Positions 42,867 through 52,992 of a DNA stretch of 64,000 nucleotides are shown one piece after another. Below the pieces are notes generated by a model, which did not search any database, was not told the DNA's origin, and saw only the letters and a list, made by a program, of their open reading frames with translations. Both the position numbers and the translations under genes were made by a program. Origin of the DNA: Bradyrhizobium sp. CB82. Its GTDB lineage: Bacteria > Pseudomonadota > Alphaproteobacteria > Rhizobiales > Xanthobacteraceae. The number at the start of each line of letters is the position of its first letter. The stretch's first letter is position 1. The stretch spans positions 6,515,001-6,579,000 of the forward strand of contig NZ_CP121650.1 in the NCBI RefSeq assembly GCF_029714405.1, read 5' to 3'.

Positions 42867-43115
42867 ATGAACGATCTTCGCGCCGAGCGACTGCAAGTCA
42901 TGCTCTCGCCAGAAGAACTCAGTGCAGTCGACGATTTCCGCTTCCGCCACCGCATGCCGACACGTGCCGCTGCGGTGCGCGAACTTCTCAAGCTTGGGCT
43001 CGCCAGTGACGGCATCGACGGGCTGGCGGGCGTCAAGTCGAGCGACTATGGCGTGTTCGGTCGCGGCCCCGAGGGCCACACGCCGGACGCTTCCGACGGC
43101 AACGCAGAGGATTGA
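42867..43115 (+). CDS. Ribbon-helix-helix-type small DNA-binding protein
   Basis: The 82-residue protein has an N-terminal RHH pattern: a strand (RLQVMLSPEELSAVDDF) followed by RHRMPTRAAAVRELLKLGLA, then a flexible acidic tail (GHTPDASDGNAED). Such proteins are antitoxin-like or autoregulatory repressors. No toxin gene follows, so it is more likely a stand-alone regulator. Two direct repeats lie just upstream. Confidence 0.78.
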   Translation: MNDLRAERLQVMLSPEELSAVDDFRFRHRMPTRAAAVRELLKLGLASDGIDGLAGVKSSDYGVFGRGPEGHTPDASDGNAED

Positions 43116-43254
43116 TCGCGATACGAGAGCACAAAAGCAAACGACCCCGGCACGGGGTGCCAGGGCCGTCCTTGGAGATTGCTTACGGCCCACCGGGGGT
43201 ATGAAGCCGAAGCAATCCACTTACGCGTCCGAGATGGATTCGTTCCTCGGAATT

Positions 43255-43461
43255 TCAACCGGTCGGCGGCGTGCCGGAATCATCAGGAGTCATGCCCGAG
43301 CCCGGCGTCTTGCTCCCATCACTCAGTTCGGGATCGCGCGTTGCTTCCTTCGACGGCGACCCCTTCGCGCCGGATTTATGCACGGTCTGCGCGCGCTGCT
43401 TGTCGCGCGGCTGTTCCTCCGCGCGCTTGTCGCGAACGACGCCTTGATTGTGCTGCGTCAT
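43255..43461 (-). CDS. Small hydrophilic hypothetical protein (68 residues)
   Basis: The frame is MTQHNQGVVRDKRAEEQPRD, then a basic, Ser/Gly/Pro-rich remainder with DPELSDGSKTPGSGMTPDDS. It has no hydrophobic segment and is probably disordered. A weak EcfG-like site (GGAAC-N16-CGTA, minus strand, 43523-43499) lies upstream. The function is unknown. Confidence 0.58.
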   Translation of the reverse strand: MTQHNQGVVRDKRAEEQPRDKQRAQTVHKSGAKGSPSKEATRDPELSDGSKTPGSGMTPDDSGTPPTG

Positions 43462-43558
43462 GTCTGTGCTTCTCGCTGTCGTCTCTGTTCAAGACGCTTA
43501 CGCGCCGCAGCCCCAATGGTTCCGGTGCGTCAGCGGGGATCAGGGAAGTCAAGCGCGC

Positions 43559-43693
43559 CTAGCTGCGCGCGTGCTGTGCGGCGGCCGGCGACGAGTGCGC
43601 CAAATGGACTTGCCGCAGCGTCGTCAGGGTCGCGAAGGTCGCGGAGATGCCAAACGCCATGATGAGGGCGAACAGTGCCAGACGGGGAGCCAT
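43559..43693 (-). CDS. Small single-span membrane peptide (44 residues)
   Basis: ATG 43693 is preceded by AGGAGG at seven bases. The product is one hydrophobic helix (RLALFALIMAFGISATFATL) followed by a short polar tail with His and Ala. It could be an inner-membrane peptide or have an uncleaved signal. It is too short for family assignment. Confidence 0.6.
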   Translation of the reverse strand: MAPRLALFALIMAFGISATFATLTTLRQVHLAHSSPAAAQHARS

Positions 43694-43816
43694 TGCAATC
43701 CTCCTGCTGGAAATGAACGAACGCGATGAGTACCGACTATGTCTCCGGATTATCGTCAGTTGGTCGCGCATCGTTTGTGAGCGATCTCACCCGAGGGCTC
43801 ACGAACGCGAGAGCGG

Positions 43817-44014
43817 CTATGATGTCGGCTTCTTTTGCGGCACGCATTGGGCGACTGGCGGGATTTCGCCATCGAGCCAATCCTGCTCCTCCGCGAGCGC
43901 CGTCCAGGCTTCCGCCATCCGCTGGTAGCGCTTGTAGGTGGGTTGCCCTTCGGCCCGCTCCGCAAGATGCAGGCAGTTTTCGGCGTTTTCCCTGAAGATA
44001 TCCGATTGCTTCAT
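43817..44014 (-). CDS. Small hypothetical protein (65 residues)
   Basis: The frame is MKQSDIFRENAENCLHLAER, then TYKRYQRMAEAWTALAEEQD and a short tail with one Cys (AQCVPQKKPTS). It is helical with evenly spaced aromatic and Ala residues, like several small Bradyrhizobium proteins. The start at ATG 44014 gives the recognisable N terminus. The function is unknown. Confidence 0.65.
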   Translation of the reverse strand: MKQSDIFRENAENCLHLAERAEGQPTYKRYQRMAEAWTALAEEQDWLDGEIPPVAQCVPQKKPTS

Positions 44015-44110
44015 ATCGAAACAGGTGGGGGGCGGAGCTGCGCTGCGCAACCGCCCTAACCGGATCGTAATGTCGCGGGAACTTCGGCTTGGGCCCGCCA
44101 TTGACGGTCC

Positions 44111-44632
44111 ATGCGCATGATCGTCGCCACTGTCCTGTTGCTGATGAGCACCGCTGTACTCGCCGACAATAGCGGCGAACGAACGTGGGCAGGGCACGAT
44201 TCCGCGCGCACGCCGACCGCAACCGACGTCATCAGCGGTCTCTATGCGTTCGGGCGCTTCCAGCAGGGCCTGCTCGAGAGCGCCGATCTCAGGGGCAATC
44301 AGGAGGTCAAGACCCTCGCGACCGCGCGAGCCGAGGATGCGGCCAAGCGCGACAAGGCGCTAAAACAGATCCAGCAGGCGATCGGCGCCGAGCCGAACGT
44401 TCGCAAGGCCTCGACAGCGGGTGCCGCACTCACCGGCCCCGGCGATGAAGGCCCGGCCTATGTCAGGCAATTCTACGCGGCGCAGGTCGCCGAGTATGAA
44501 GAGGCCGTCGCCCTGCTCGAGCGCTATCTGCAAGCGCCCGACAATGATGCGCTCGGCGCCTTCGCGCGGGAACAGTTGCCGGTCCTCCGATCGCAGCTCA
44601 GGGACGCTGCGCGCACGCTGGCCGACAAGTAG
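44111..44632 (+). CDS. Hypothetical exported helical protein, DUF4142-like
   Basis: The 173-residue protein has a signal peptide (RMIVATVLLLMSTAVLA). A helical mature domain follows, with GLYAFGRFQQGLLESADLRG, AEDAAKRDKALKQIQQAIG and the late LGAFAREQLPVLRSQLRDAA. The C-terminal pattern resembles the DUF4142 protein at 39243. The family call is tentative. It may be stress-related given its setting. Confidence 0.7.
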   Translation: MRMIVATVLLLMSTAVLADNSGERTWAGHDSARTPTATDVISGLYAFGRFQQGLLESADLRGNQEVKTLATARAEDAAKRDKALKQIQQAIGAEPNVRKASTAGAALTGPGDEGPAYVRQFYAAQVAEYEEAVALLERYLQAPDNDALGAFAREQLPVLRSQLRDAARTLADK

Positions 44633-44634
44633 GC

Positions 44635-44925
44635 TCAGCGTTCGGGATGATGCTGCTCGCTCTCCGGCTTCACGGTGCGATTGCTCTCCGGCATCTTGTC
44701 CCTGCCCTGATCGCCATTGTCGTCCCGCCCGCCCGAAGTGGAGGTGCCGCTGCCGCTCCGGCTCGGCCGCGTCGCAGCTCCCGTCGTCGGTGCGGAGCCA
44801 GGCGTCGCCGAACTTGCCGCCGGGTCTCCCGTGACGGCCCCGCGGCCGCTCGGCTCGCCGTTCTGCGCATGGGATACACCGCCCAGCAGCAAGATCACCG
44901 CGGCGACCAGGGTTACGATTTTCAT
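44635..44925 (-). CDS. Small exported, disordered hypothetical protein
   Basis: The 96-residue protein has a signal peptide (KIVTLVAAVILLLGGVSHAQ) and a low-complexity mature part rich in Gly, Ser, Thr, Pro and Asp (RSGSGTSTSGGRDDNGDQGR). AAGGAG lies upstream of the ATG. It ends two bases from the convergent gene at 44632. An EcfG-like promoter precedes it. The function is unknown. Confidence 0.7.
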   Translation of the reverse strand: MKIVTLVAAVILLLGGVSHAQNGEPSGRGAVTGDPAASSATPGSAPTTGAATRPSRSGSGTSTSGGRDDNGDQGRDKMPESNRTVKPESEQHHPER

Positions 44926-44950
44926 AACAAGCTCCTTCGCTTTGCAGGCT

Positions 44951-44975
44951 AACCGGGAGCTGCATGCTCCGTTCC
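44951..44975 (-). promoter_or_regulatory. EcfG-type promoter GGAAC-N16-GGTT (gene at 44925)
   Basis: On the minus strand GGAAC (44975-44971) and GGTT (44954-44951) are 16 bases apart, 25 bases before ATG 44925. It is the same GGTT variant as at 38795 and 38874. Confidence 0.6.
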
Positions 44976-45042
44976 GAGCCAAACCGCGTCCCAGCCGTTC
45001 CGCGCGCGGAACACCGCAACAAGAAAAATTCCTGCCCCGCTT

Positions 45043-45067
45043 GGAACCCCCTTCCGTGGCGCGCGTT
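45043..45067 (+). promoter_or_regulatory. EcfG-type promoter GGAAC-N16-CGTT (poly-HAMP kinase)
   Basis: GGAAC at 45043-45047 and CGTT at 45064-45067, exactly 16 bases apart, are a perfect match to the EcfG consensus. The kinase starts at 45207, giving a leader of about 130 bases that holds a 16-base palindrome. Confidence 0.7.
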
Positions 45068-45107
45068 AACTCGACCGGGCTGAGCGAGCCAGGTTCCGGT
45101 TTTTCCT

Positions 45108-45123
45108 GCTCCAACGTTGGAGC
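45108..45123. promoter_or_regulatory. 16-base perfect palindrome upstream of the poly-HAMP kinase
   Basis: GCTCCAACGTTGGAGC is self-complementary over its full length. It lies between the EcfG-type promoter and the start of the kinase gene. It could be an operator or a leader structure; the binding protein is not known. Confidence 0.45.
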
Positions 45124-45206
45124 TTGATTTGGAATTGCGCTGACGTTCTATTTCCAACACTGCGTATTTGCTTTGGATTCGGCGACGCACCTGCGGGGGG
45201 AATGAC

Positions 45207-48200
45207 ATGAGCGACCTCGATCCCGGACCGGCTTCGGCGTCCGGCCGTCGCCTCCCCAAACGAAAAGCGAATGGCAGTCCGGAAGCCGATTCCCGGCAGG
45301 AATTACTGCTTGCACTGCAAGCGATGCGCAGCGGCGATTTTTCCGTGCGCATGAGCGGCGACTATCTGGGTATCGACGGCAAGATCGCCGACACCTTCAA
45401 CGAGATCATCGCCGCCAACCAGCGTATGGCGCAGCAGCTCGAGCTGGTCGGCCAAGTTGTGGGTCGTGAGGGCAAGACGCGGCAGCGCGTGAAGTTCGGG
45501 CTCGCCTCCGGCTCGTGGGCCGACATGGAAGGCTCGGTCAACACGCTGATCGACGATCTCCTGTGGCCGACGCGTGAGGTGACGCGCGCGGTCGCGGCCG
45601 TGGCACAGGGCGACCTCTTGCAAACCGTCAAGCTCGACGTTGACGGCCGCCCCCTGCGCGGCGAATTTTTGCAGTCGGCGACCATCGTCAACACCATGAT
45701 CAAGCAGCTCGGCGTGTTCACCTCCGAGGTGACGCGCGTGGCGCGCGAGGTCGGCACCGAAGGCAAGCTCGGCGGCCAGGCGCAGGTGCCGGAAGTGACC
45801 GGCGTCTGGAAGGATTTGACCGAGAGCGTCAACTCGATGGCGAACAACCTGACCAACCAGGTGCGCAATATCGCCGAGGTGACGATCGCGGTGGCCAACG
45901 GCGACTTGTCGAAGAAGATCACCGTGGACGTTCGCGGCGAGATTCTTCAGCTCAAGGAAGCCATCAACACGATGGTGGACCAGCTTCGCTCTTTTGCCTC
46001 GGAAGTGACGCGCGTGGCGCGCGAGGTCGGCACCGACGGCAAGCTCGGCGGCCAAGCCATCGTGCCGGGCGTCGCCGGCACCTGGAAGGACCTCACCGAC
46101 TCCGTCAATGCGATGTGCGGCAATCTGACCGCACAAGTGCGCAACATCGCCAACGTGACCACGGCGGTGGCGCGCGGCGACCTCTCCCGCAAGATCACCG
46201 TGGACGTCCGCGGCGAAATCCTCGAGCTCAAGGACACCATTAACACCATGGTGGACCAGCTCAACTCGTTTGCTTCTGAAGTGACACGCGTGGCGCGCGA
46301 GGTCGGCACCGAAGGCAAGCTCGGCGGCCAGGCGCAAGTGCCTGGTGTGGCCGGCACCTGGAAGGATCTCACCGACAACGTCAACTTCATGGCCTCGAAC
46401 CTGACGGCGCAGGTCCGCAACATCGCCGACGTCGCGACCGCGATCGCGAGCGGCGACCTCTCCAAGAAGATCACGGTGAACGTGTCGGGCGAGATCCTTC
46501 AGCTCAAGGAAACGCTCAACACCATGGTCGACCAGCTCAACGCGTTTGCCGGCGAAGTGACGCGCGTGGCGCGCGAAGTCGGTACCGAAGGGCGGCTCGG
46601 CGGCCAGGCCAACGTGCTCGGTGTCGCCGGTACCTGGAAGGACCTGACGGAGAGCGTCAACTCGATGGCGTCGAACCTGACCGCGCAGGTTCGTAACATT
46701 GCCGAGGTGACGACGGCCGTCGCAGGCGGCGATCTCTCGAAGAAGATCACCGTGGACGTGCGCGGCGAGATCCTGGAACTGAAAGACACCATCAACACCA
46801 TGGTGGACCAGCTCAACGCCTTCGCCGGCGAAGTCACGCGCGTGGCGCGCGAGGTCGGCACGGAAGGCAAGCTCGGCGGTCAGGCCCAGGTGCGTGGCGT
46901 CGCCGGCACCTGGAAGGACTTGACCGACTCGGTCAACTCGATGGCCTCGAACCTGACCGGCCAGGTCCGCAACATCGCCGAGGTCGCAACCGCTGTGGCC
47001 AAGGGCGACCTGTCGAAGAAGATCACCGTGAACGTGTCGGGCGAGATCCTTCAACTCAAGGAAACGCTCAACACCATGGTCGATCAGCTCAACGCCTTCG
47101 CTGGAGAAGTGACGCGTGTCGCGCGCGAGGTCGGCACCGAAGGCAAGCTCGGCGGCCAGGCCGAGGTGCCCGGCGTCGCCGGCACCTGGAAGGATCTCAC
47201 AGACTCCGTGAACTCCATGGCGGGCAACCTCACCGCCCAGGTCCGCAACATCGCCGAAGTCGCAACCGCCATCGCCGGCGGCGACTTGTCGCGAAAAATT
47301 ACCGTCGACGTGCGCGGCGAGATCCTGCAGCTCAAGGATACGCTGAACACGATGGTCGACCAGCTCAACCGCTTCGCGGGTGAGGTGACGCGCGTGGCGC
47401 GCGAGGTCGGCACCGAAGGCCGTCTCGGCGGCCAGGCCAACGTGCCCGGCGTCGCCGGTACCTGGAAGGATCTCACCGATAGCGTGAACTCGATGGCGGG
47501 CAACCTCACCGCCCAGGTCCGCAACATCGCCGAGGTTACGACCGCCGTGGCGCGTGGCGACTTGTCCCGCAAGATCACCGTGGACGTGCGCGGCGAAATC
47601 CTCGAGCTGAAAAACACCATCAACACCATGGTGGACCAGCTCAATGCCTTCGCATCGGAAGTGACGCGCGTCGCGCGCGAGGTTGGCACCGAAGGCAAGC
47701 TCGGCGGCCAGGCGCAAGTGCCTGAAGTCGCCGGCACCTGGAAGGACCTCACCGACAACGTCAACTTCATGGCCTCGAACCTGACCGCGCAGGTCCGCAA
47801 CATCGCCGAGGTGGCGACCGCGATCGCGGGCGGAGACCTGTCGAAGAAGATCACGGTGGACGTCCGCGGCGAGATCCTGCTGCTCAAGGATACGCTGAAC
47901 ACGATGGTCGAGCAGCTCCGCTCCTTCGCCGCCGAGGTGACGCGCGTGGCGCGCGAGGTCGGCACCGAGGGGCGGCTCGGCGGTCAGGCGGTGGTGCCCG
48001 GCGTCGGCGGCACCTGGAAGGACCTCACCGACAACGTCAACCTGCTCGCCGCAAACCTCACCACGCAGGTGCGCAACATCGCCGAAGTCACGACCGCCGT
48101 GGCGCGCGGCGACCTCTCCCGCAAGATCACGGTCGATGTGAAGGGCGAAATCCTCGAGTTGAAGAACACCATCAACACCATGGTGGACCAGCTCAACGCC

Positions 48201-51200
48201 TTCGCCGGCGAAGTCACGCGCGTTGCGCGCGAGGTCGGCACCGAAGGCAAGCTCGGCGGCCAGGCCCAGGTGCCCGGTGTCGCCGGCACCTGGAAGGATC
48301 TCACCGACACCGTGAATTTCATGGCGGCGAACCTCACCGAGCAGGTGCGCGGCATCGTCAAGGTCGTGACTGCGGTCGCGAACGGCGACCTCAAGCAGAA
48401 CCTCACCGTGAAGTCGAAGGGCGAGGTCGCGGCACTCGCCGACACCATCAACAACATGACCGAGACGCTCGCGACCTTCGCCGATCAGGTGACGTCGGTG
48501 GCGCGTGAGGTCGGCGTGGAGGGCCGGCTCGGCGGCCAGGCCAACGTGCCGGGCGCCGCCGGCACCTGGAAGGACCTCACCGGCAACGTCAACCTGCTGG
48601 CGGCGAATCTCACCTCGCAGGTGCGCGCCATCGCGGAGGTCGCGACCGCCGTCACCAAGGGCGACCTGACGCGGTCGATCCAGGTCGATGCCCGCGGCGA
48701 GGTCGCGGAGTTGAAAGACAACATCAACACAATGATCACCAACCTGCGTCTCACGACGGACGTGAACACCGAGCAGGATTGGCTGAAGACGAACCTCGCC
48801 AAATTCACCAACATGCTTCAGGGCCAGCGCGACCTCACTACCGTCGGCCGTCTGCTGCTCTCCGAGCTGTCGCCGCTAGTGAACGCCCATGCCGGCGTGA
48901 TCTACCAGATCGAGAACGAGGACAGCCCGCAGCTCCGCCTGCTTGCCTCCTATGCCGGCGACGGCGCCTATCCCTATCCGCAGGTGCTGCAATTCGGTGA
49001 TGGCCTCGCCGGGCAATGTGCCCTCGACAAGCGCCCGCGCGTGGTCGCGGAGATCCCCGCCGACGTGGTGCCGGTCAACTCGGCGCTGCTGCGCGTCGTG
49101 CCGAAGAACCTGGTCGTACTGCCCGTGCTGTTCGAGAGCCAGGTGAAGGCGGTGATCGAGCTCGCCTCGCTCGCCTCATTCACCACCTCGCAAATGACTT
49201 TCCTGGAACAGCTCACAGACTCCATCGGCATCGTGCTCAACTCGATCGAGGCGACGATGCAGACCGAAGGCCTGCTCAAGCAGTCGCAACAGCTCGCAGG
49301 CGAGCTCCAGGCCCAGCAGCGCGAATTGCAGCAGACCAACGAGCAGCTCGAGCAGAAGGCGCAGCAGCTCGCCGAGCGCAACGTGGAGGTCGAACGCAAG
49401 AACCAGGAGATCGAACAGGCCCGCCGCGCGCTGGAGGAAAAAGCGACCGAGCTGGCGCTGACCTCGAAGTACAAGTCCGAATTCCTCGCCAATATGAGCC
49501 ACGAACTGCGCACGCCGCTGAATTCGATCCTGATCCTTGGCCAGCAGCTTACCGACAATCCGGATGGCAATCTCTCGGCCAAGCAGGTCGAGTTCGCGCG
49601 CACGATCCACGGCGCCGGCACCGACCTGTTGAACCTGATCAGCGACATTCTCGATCTTTCCAAGATCGAGTCCGGCACGGTGACCGTCGACGCCGAGGAA
49701 ATCTTGACCGCGAACCTGTTGGAAACCGTCGGACGTCCGTTCCGGCACGAGGCCGAGAACCGCAACCTGTCCTTCAACATCGAGGTCGATCCGAACCTCG
49801 CCCGCAGCATCGTCACCGACTCCAAGCGGCTGCAGCAGGTGTTGAAGAACCTGTTGTCGAACGCCTTCAAATTCACGGCCGAAGGCGGCGTGCGGCTGAA
49901 GGTCGCCGGCGCGCTCGGCGGCTGGACGCCGGATCACCCCGTGCTCAATGCTGTGCCGGCAGTGATCGCGTTCGAGGTCTCCGATACCGGTATCGGCATT
50001 CCCCTGGAGAAGCAGAAGCTGATCTTCGAGGCCTTCCAGCAGGCCGACGCCGGCACCAGCCGCAAATATGGCGGCACCGGCCTTGGGCTCGCCATCAGCC
50101 GCGAACTCGCAAGCCTGCTCGGCGGCGAGATCCACCTGCGCAGCGCGACCGGCAAGGGCTCCACCTTCACGTTGTACCTGCCGCTCAAATACTCGGGACC
50201 GACACTGGCGTCACGGTCCGCGCCCGCGGCCAACCAGCCGCCCGCGCTCCAAACGCAGGCGACTGCGCCCGAGCGCGTCATCGAGCAACTGCCTGACGAC
50301 CGGCTCAATCTCGAACCGGGGGATACCATCCTGCTGATCGTCGAGGACGATCCGCATTACGCTCGCGTGCTGGTCGATCTTGCCCGCGACAAGGGGTTCA
50401 AGGTGCTGGTCGCCGCACGCGGCGCCGAGGCTCTCGAACTCGCCAAGCAATACCAGCCGACGGCGGTGTCGCTCGACGTGTTCTTGCCGGACATGCTGGG
50501 CTGGACTGTGCTGAGCCAGCTCAAGCACAATCCGCTGACCCGCCACATCCCCGTGCAGATCATCACGCTGGACGAGGACCGCCAGCACGCGCTCGCCCGC
50601 GGCGCCTTCTCCTTCGTCAACAAGCCGACCACGACCGAGGGCGTTTCCGCAGCGCTGAGCCAGATCAAGGAATATGCAAGGCCCCGGCGCAAGCGGCTCC
50701 TCATCGTTGAGGACAACGAGGCGGAGCAGCTCTCGATCCGCGAGCTGCTGCATCACGACGACATCGAGATCGTGGCGACCGACACCGGTGCCGGCGCGCT
50801 CTCGACGCTGCGCGAATCGCGCTGGGATTGCGTGGTGCTGGACCTGCGTCTGCCGGACATGAGCGGCTTCGAGGTGCTGGACCAAATTCGCAGCGACGAG
50901 GCGCTGTCGAACATTCCGGTCGTGGTCTTCACCGGCCGAGAGCTCTCGGCGGAAGAGGATGCTGAGCTCCACACCATGGCGCGCAGCATCGTGGTCAAGG
51001 GCGTGGAGTCACCCGAACGCCTGCTCGACGAGACCGCGCTGTTCCTGCACCGGGTGATCACCGAATTGCCAACCGAAAAGCAGCGCATGCTCGAGAAGCT
51101 GAACAGTTCCGACGAGGACCTCATCGGCAAGACCGCGCTGCTCGTCGACGACGATGCCCGCAACATCTTCGCGCTGTCGAGCGTCTTGGAACGGCGCGGC

Positions 51201-51494
51201 ATGAAGGTGCTGACCGCCACGACAGGCCGCGAGGCGGTGACGCTGGTGGAGTCCAATCCGGAGATCGCGATCGTGCTGATGGACATCATGATGCCGCAGA
51301 TGGATGGCTATCAGACCATCGGCGTCATCCGGGAGAACCCGGCCTTTTTGCGACTGCCGATCATCGCGCTGACCGCGAAGGCGATGAAGGGCGACCGGGA
51401 GAAATGTCTGGAAGCGGGTGCTTCTGACTACCTCGCCAAACCCGTCAACACCGATCAATTGCTGCTTGCGATCCGCATGTGGCTGCATCGCTGA
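45207..51494 (+). CDS. Giant soluble poly-HAMP hybrid histidine kinase, Nik1/Os-1-like
   Basis: The 2,095-residue protein has no membrane segment. The order is: an N-terminal HAMP-like region (about 35-169), eleven tandem 92-residue repeats (residues 170-1181), GAF (about 1205-1350), a coiled coil, HisKA with the phospho-His in [10 protein letters not shown] at residue 1432, HATPase ([12 protein letters not shown] near 1593, [10 protein letters not shown]), and three receiver domains with Asp at about 1757, 1879 and 2026. Each repeat reads like [19 protein letters not shown], then [11 protein letters not shown], then [19 protein letters not shown]. The repeat type is the one of fungal group III kinases (osmosensing, phenylpyrrole targets), but with more copies. 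ATG 45207 follows GGGGGA. A perfect EcfG promoter lies upstream, and an HWE kinase gene starts 13 bases downstream. The signal is unknown. Confidence 0.93.
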   Translation: MSDLDPGPASASGRRLPKRKANGSPEADSRQELLLALQAMRSGDFSVRMSGDYLGIDGKIADTFNEIIAANQRMAQQLELVGQVVGREGKTRQRVKFGLASGSWADMEGSVNTLIDDLLWPTREVTRAVAAVAQGDLLQTVKLDVDGRPLRGEFLQSATIVNTMIKQLGVFTSEVTRVAREVGTEGKLGGQAQVPEVTGVWKDLTESVNSMANNLTNQVRNIAEVTIAVANGDLSKKITVDVRGEILQLKEAINTMVDQLRSFASEVTRVAREVGTDGKLGGQAIVPGVAGTWKDLTDSVNAMCGNLTAQVRNIANVTTAVARGDLSRKITVDVRGEILELKDTINTMVDQLNSFASEVTRVAREVGTEGKLGGQAQVPGVAGTWKDLTDNVNFMASNLTAQVRNIADVATAIASGDLSKKITVNVSGEILQLKETLNTMVDQLNAFAGEVTRVAREVGTEGRLGGQANVLGVAGTWKDLTESVNSMASNLTAQVRNIAEVTTAVAGGDLSKKITVDVRGEILELKDTINTMVDQLNAFAGEVTRVAREVGTEGKLGGQAQVRGVAGTWKDLTDSVNSMASNLTGQVRNIAEVATAVAKGDLSKKITVNVSGEILQLKETLNTMVDQLNAFAGEVTRVAREVGTEGKLGGQAEVPGVAGTWKDLTDSVNSMAGNLTAQVRNIAEVATAIAGGDLSRKITVDVRGEILQLKDTLNTMVDQLNRFAGEVTRVAREVGTEGRLGGQANVPGVAGTWKDLTDSVNSMAGNLTAQVRNIAEVTTAVARGDLSRKITVDVRGEILELKNTINTMVDQLNAFASEVTRVAREVGTEGKLGGQAQVPEVAGTWKDLTDNVNFMASNLTAQVRNIAEVATAIAGGDLSKKITVDVRGEILLLKDTLNTMVEQLRSFAAEVTRVAREVGTEGRLGGQAVVPGVGGTWKDLTDNVNLLAANLTTQVRNIAEVTTAVARGDLSRKITVDVKGEILELKNTINTMVDQLNAFAGEVTRVAREVGTEGKLGGQAQVPGVAGTWKDLTDTVNFMAANLTEQVRGIVKVVTAVANGDLKQNLTVKSKGEVAALADTINNMTETLATFADQVTSVAREVGVEGRLGGQANVPGAAGTWKDLTGNVNLLAANLTSQVRAIAEVATAVTKGDLTRSIQVDARGEVAELKDNINTMITNLRLTTDVNTEQDWLKTNLAKFTNMLQGQRDLTTVGRLLLSELSPLVNAHAGVIYQIENEDSPQLRLLASYAGDGAYPYPQVLQFGDGLAGQCALDKRPRVVAEIPADVVPVNSALLRVVPKNLVVLPVLFESQVKAVIELASLASFTTSQMTFLEQLTDSIGIVLNSIEATMQTEGLLKQSQQLAGELQAQQRELQQTNEQLEQKAQQLAERNVEVERKNQEIEQARRALEEKATELALTSKYKSEFLANMSHELRTPLNSILILGQQLTDNPDGNLSAKQVEFARTIHGAGTDLLNLISDILDLSKIESGTVTVDAEEILTANLLETVGRPFRHEAENRNLSFNIEVDPNLARSIVTDSKRLQQVLKNLLSNAFKFTAEGGVRLKVAGALGGWTPDHPVLNAVPAVIAFEVSDTGIGIPLEKQKLIFEAFQQADAGTSRKYGGTGLGLAISRELASLLGGEIHLRSATGKGSTFTLYLPLKYSGPTLASRSAPAANQPPALQTQATAPERVIEQLPDDRLNLEPGDTILLIVEDDPHYARVLVDLARDKGFKVLVAARGAEALELAKQYQPTAVSLDVFLPDMLGWTVLSQLKHNPLTRHIPVQIITLDEDRQHALARGAFSFVNKPTTTEGVSAALSQIKEYARPRRKRLLIVEDNEAEQLSIRELLHHDDIEIVATDTGAGALSTLRESRWDCVVLDLRLPDMSGFEVLDQIRSDEALSNIPVVVFTGRELSAEEDAELHTMARSIVVKGVESPERLLDETALFLHRVITELPTEKQRMLEKLNSSDEDLIGKTALLVDDDARNIFALSSVLERRGMKVLTATTGREAVTLVESNPEIAIVLMDIMMPQMDGYQTIGVIRENPAFLRLPIIALTAKAMKGDREKCLEAGASDYLAKPVNTDQLLLAIRMWLHR
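45714..48749 (+). repeat. Eleven tandem 276-base coding repeats (HAMP units)
   Basis: Eleven in-frame units of exactly 276 bases cover 3,036 bases inside the kinase gene, with no gaps. Units 2-9 are the most alike; units 10 and 11 diverge at the 3' end (for example [20 protein letters not shown]). In units 2-9 the tract TTAVA/ATA(I,V)A and the Ile/Leu in INTM/LNTM alternate from one unit to the next, with a break at unit 6. Confidence 0.95.
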
Positions 51495-51507
51495 GTGGAA
51501 TCCGAGT

Positions 51508-52992
51508 ATGGACCACGAAAAGGTCAACATCCTCCTCGTCGACGACCAGCCGGCCAAGCTGCTCGCCTATGAGGTGATCCTCAAGGACCTCGGCGAGAAC
51601 CTCGTGATCGCCTCCTCCGGCCGCGAGGCGCTGGAAATCTTGCTGAAGAGCGAGATCGCGGTGATCCTGGTCGACGTCTGCATGCCCGAACTCGACGGCT
51701 TCGAGCTCGCGGCGATGATCCGCGAGCATCCGCGCTTCCAGAAGATTGCGATGATCTTCATCTCGGCAATCCAGGTCTCCGACATCGACCGCCTGCGCGG
51801 TTACGAGATGGGCGCGGTCGACTACGTTCCGGTGCCGGTCGTGCCGGAGGTGCTGCGCGCCAAGATCAAAGTGTTCGCCGAGCTCTATCGCAAGACGCGC
51901 GAGCTCGAGCGGCTGAACCAGGAGTTGGAGGATCGCGTTCGCGCACGCACCGCCGAGCTCGAAAGCTCGACCGCCAAGCTGCTCGAGAGCGAGCAGCGGC
52001 GCAGCATGGCGATCGCCGCCGGCAAGATGGGATCCTGGGACTGGGACTGGATCAACGGCGACTGGATGTGGGACGAAGGCCAGTATCGCATCTTCGGCGT
52101 TGCACCCGAGACATTCAACGTCACCTCGGCCAGCGTGCAGGCGCTGCTGCACCCCGATGACGTCGATCAGTTCCGCAAGGCGATCGCCGAATTCAACACG
52201 GGCACGCGTGCCTATGAAGCCGAATTCCGCATTCAGCGGCCGGACGGCGAAGTCCGCTGGTGCGTCGGAACGGCGGCGGCGACGCTGGACGGAAATGGTC
52301 GCGTTGTGCGGGTGAGCGGCGTCACCGTCGACATCACCGAGCGCAAGCGCGCCGAGGAGCGCCAGAATCTGCTCGCTCGCGAAGTCGATCACCGCGCCAA
52401 GAACGCCCTGGCGCTCGCGCAATCAATCGTCCGGCTGACCCGTGCCGACGACGTCAAGACCTACGTCAATGCCGTCGAAGGACGTATCAATGCGCTGGCG
52501 CGCGTGCACACCATCCTGTCGCTGTCGAGCTGGCAAGGTGCCGAGATCAACAAGCTGATCGAGGAGGAGCTCGCGCCCTATTCGCTCGGCGGCCAGATCC
52601 GTCTGTCGGGTCCCGAAGTGCAGCTCGTGCCTGCGACCGCGCAAACGCTGGCGCTGGCGCTGCACGAGCTGTTCACCAATTCGGCCAAATACGGCGCGCT
52701 GTCGACGCGGTCCGGCCGGCTTGCGATCGGTTGGGAGGTGAGTGGCGAGATGCTCGCGCTGACCTGGGAGGAATCCGGGGGGCCGCTGGTCAGGCAGCCA
52801 AAGGCTCGCGGCTTCGGCACCAAGAGCCTGCTCGCGAGCGTCGAGTCCCAGCTCGGCGGACAGGCGCAATTCGATTGGCGTGCCGAGGGTCTTTTGTGCC
52901 GCCTCGAAGTGCCGCTGACGCGGAAGGCTCTGCCGGCGGCCGAACAATTCGACGCTGCGATCGCCGGCGAATTGCAGCGCGCCTCTGGCTAG
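51508..52992 (+). CDS. Receiver-PAS-HWE histidine kinase
   Basis: The 494-residue protein has an N-terminal receiver domain with phospho-acceptor Asp near residue 56 (VDVCMPELDG), a coiled coil, a PAS domain (about 155-280, ending VTVDITERKRAEE) and an HWE kinase core. The phospho-His is near residue 295 (REVDHRAKNALALAQSIVRL), followed by HELFTNSAKYGALS and WEESGGP. It starts 13 bases after the poly-HAMP kinase and is surely co-transcribed. It may take phosphate from that kinase through its receiver. HWE/HisKA2 kinases often feed PhyR in the general stress response; this link is inference. Confidence 0.92.
   Translation: MDHEKVNILLVDDQPAKLLAYEVILKDLGENLVIASSGREALEILLKSEIAVILVDVCMPELDGFELAAMIREHPRFQKIAMIFISAIQVSDIDRLRGYEMGAVDYVPVPVVPEVLRAKIKVFAELYRKTRELERLNQELEDRVRARTAELESSTAKLLESEQRRSMAIAAGKMGSWDWDWINGDWMWDEGQYRIFGVAPETFNVTSASVQALLHPDDVDQFRKAIAEFNTGTRAYEAEFRIQRPDGEVRWCVGTAAATLDGNGRVVRVSGVTVDITERKRAEERQNLLAREVDHRAKNALALAQSIVRLTRADDVKTYVNAVEGRINALARVHTILSLSSWQGAEINKLIEEELAPYSLGGQIRLSGPEVQLVPATAQTLALALHELFTNSAKYGALSTRSGRLAIGWEVSGEMLALTWEESGGPLVRQPKARGFGTKSLLASVESQLGGQAQFDWRAEGLLCRLEVPLTRKALPAAEQFDAAIAGELQRASG

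Noticed and set aside
42867..43115. Toxin-antitoxin module around the RHH gene
   Set aside because: No toxin-like gene lies up- or downstream in the same direction; the neighbours are unrelated small proteins.
44078..44102. GGAAC-N16-CATT before the gene at 44111 as an EcfG promoter
   Set aside because: The -10 part is off consensus and only eight bases precede the start codon, which would leave almost no leader.
45303..47717. Very long minus-strand open frames opposite the poly-HAMP kinase
   Set aside because: They repeat with the 276-base unit and mirror the coding strand; high GC leaves the antisense frames free of stops.
45714..48749. Regular 276-base repeats as a CRISPR array or a mobile tandem repeat
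   Set aside because: The repeats are coding, in frame, without spacers, and each matches one HAMP-type unit of a signalling protein.
45207..51494. Fungal contamination as the source of the Nik1-like kinase
   Set aside because: The gene has a bacterial ribosome-binding site, GC content like its neighbours, an EcfG-type promoter and a bacterial HWE kinase coupled downstream.
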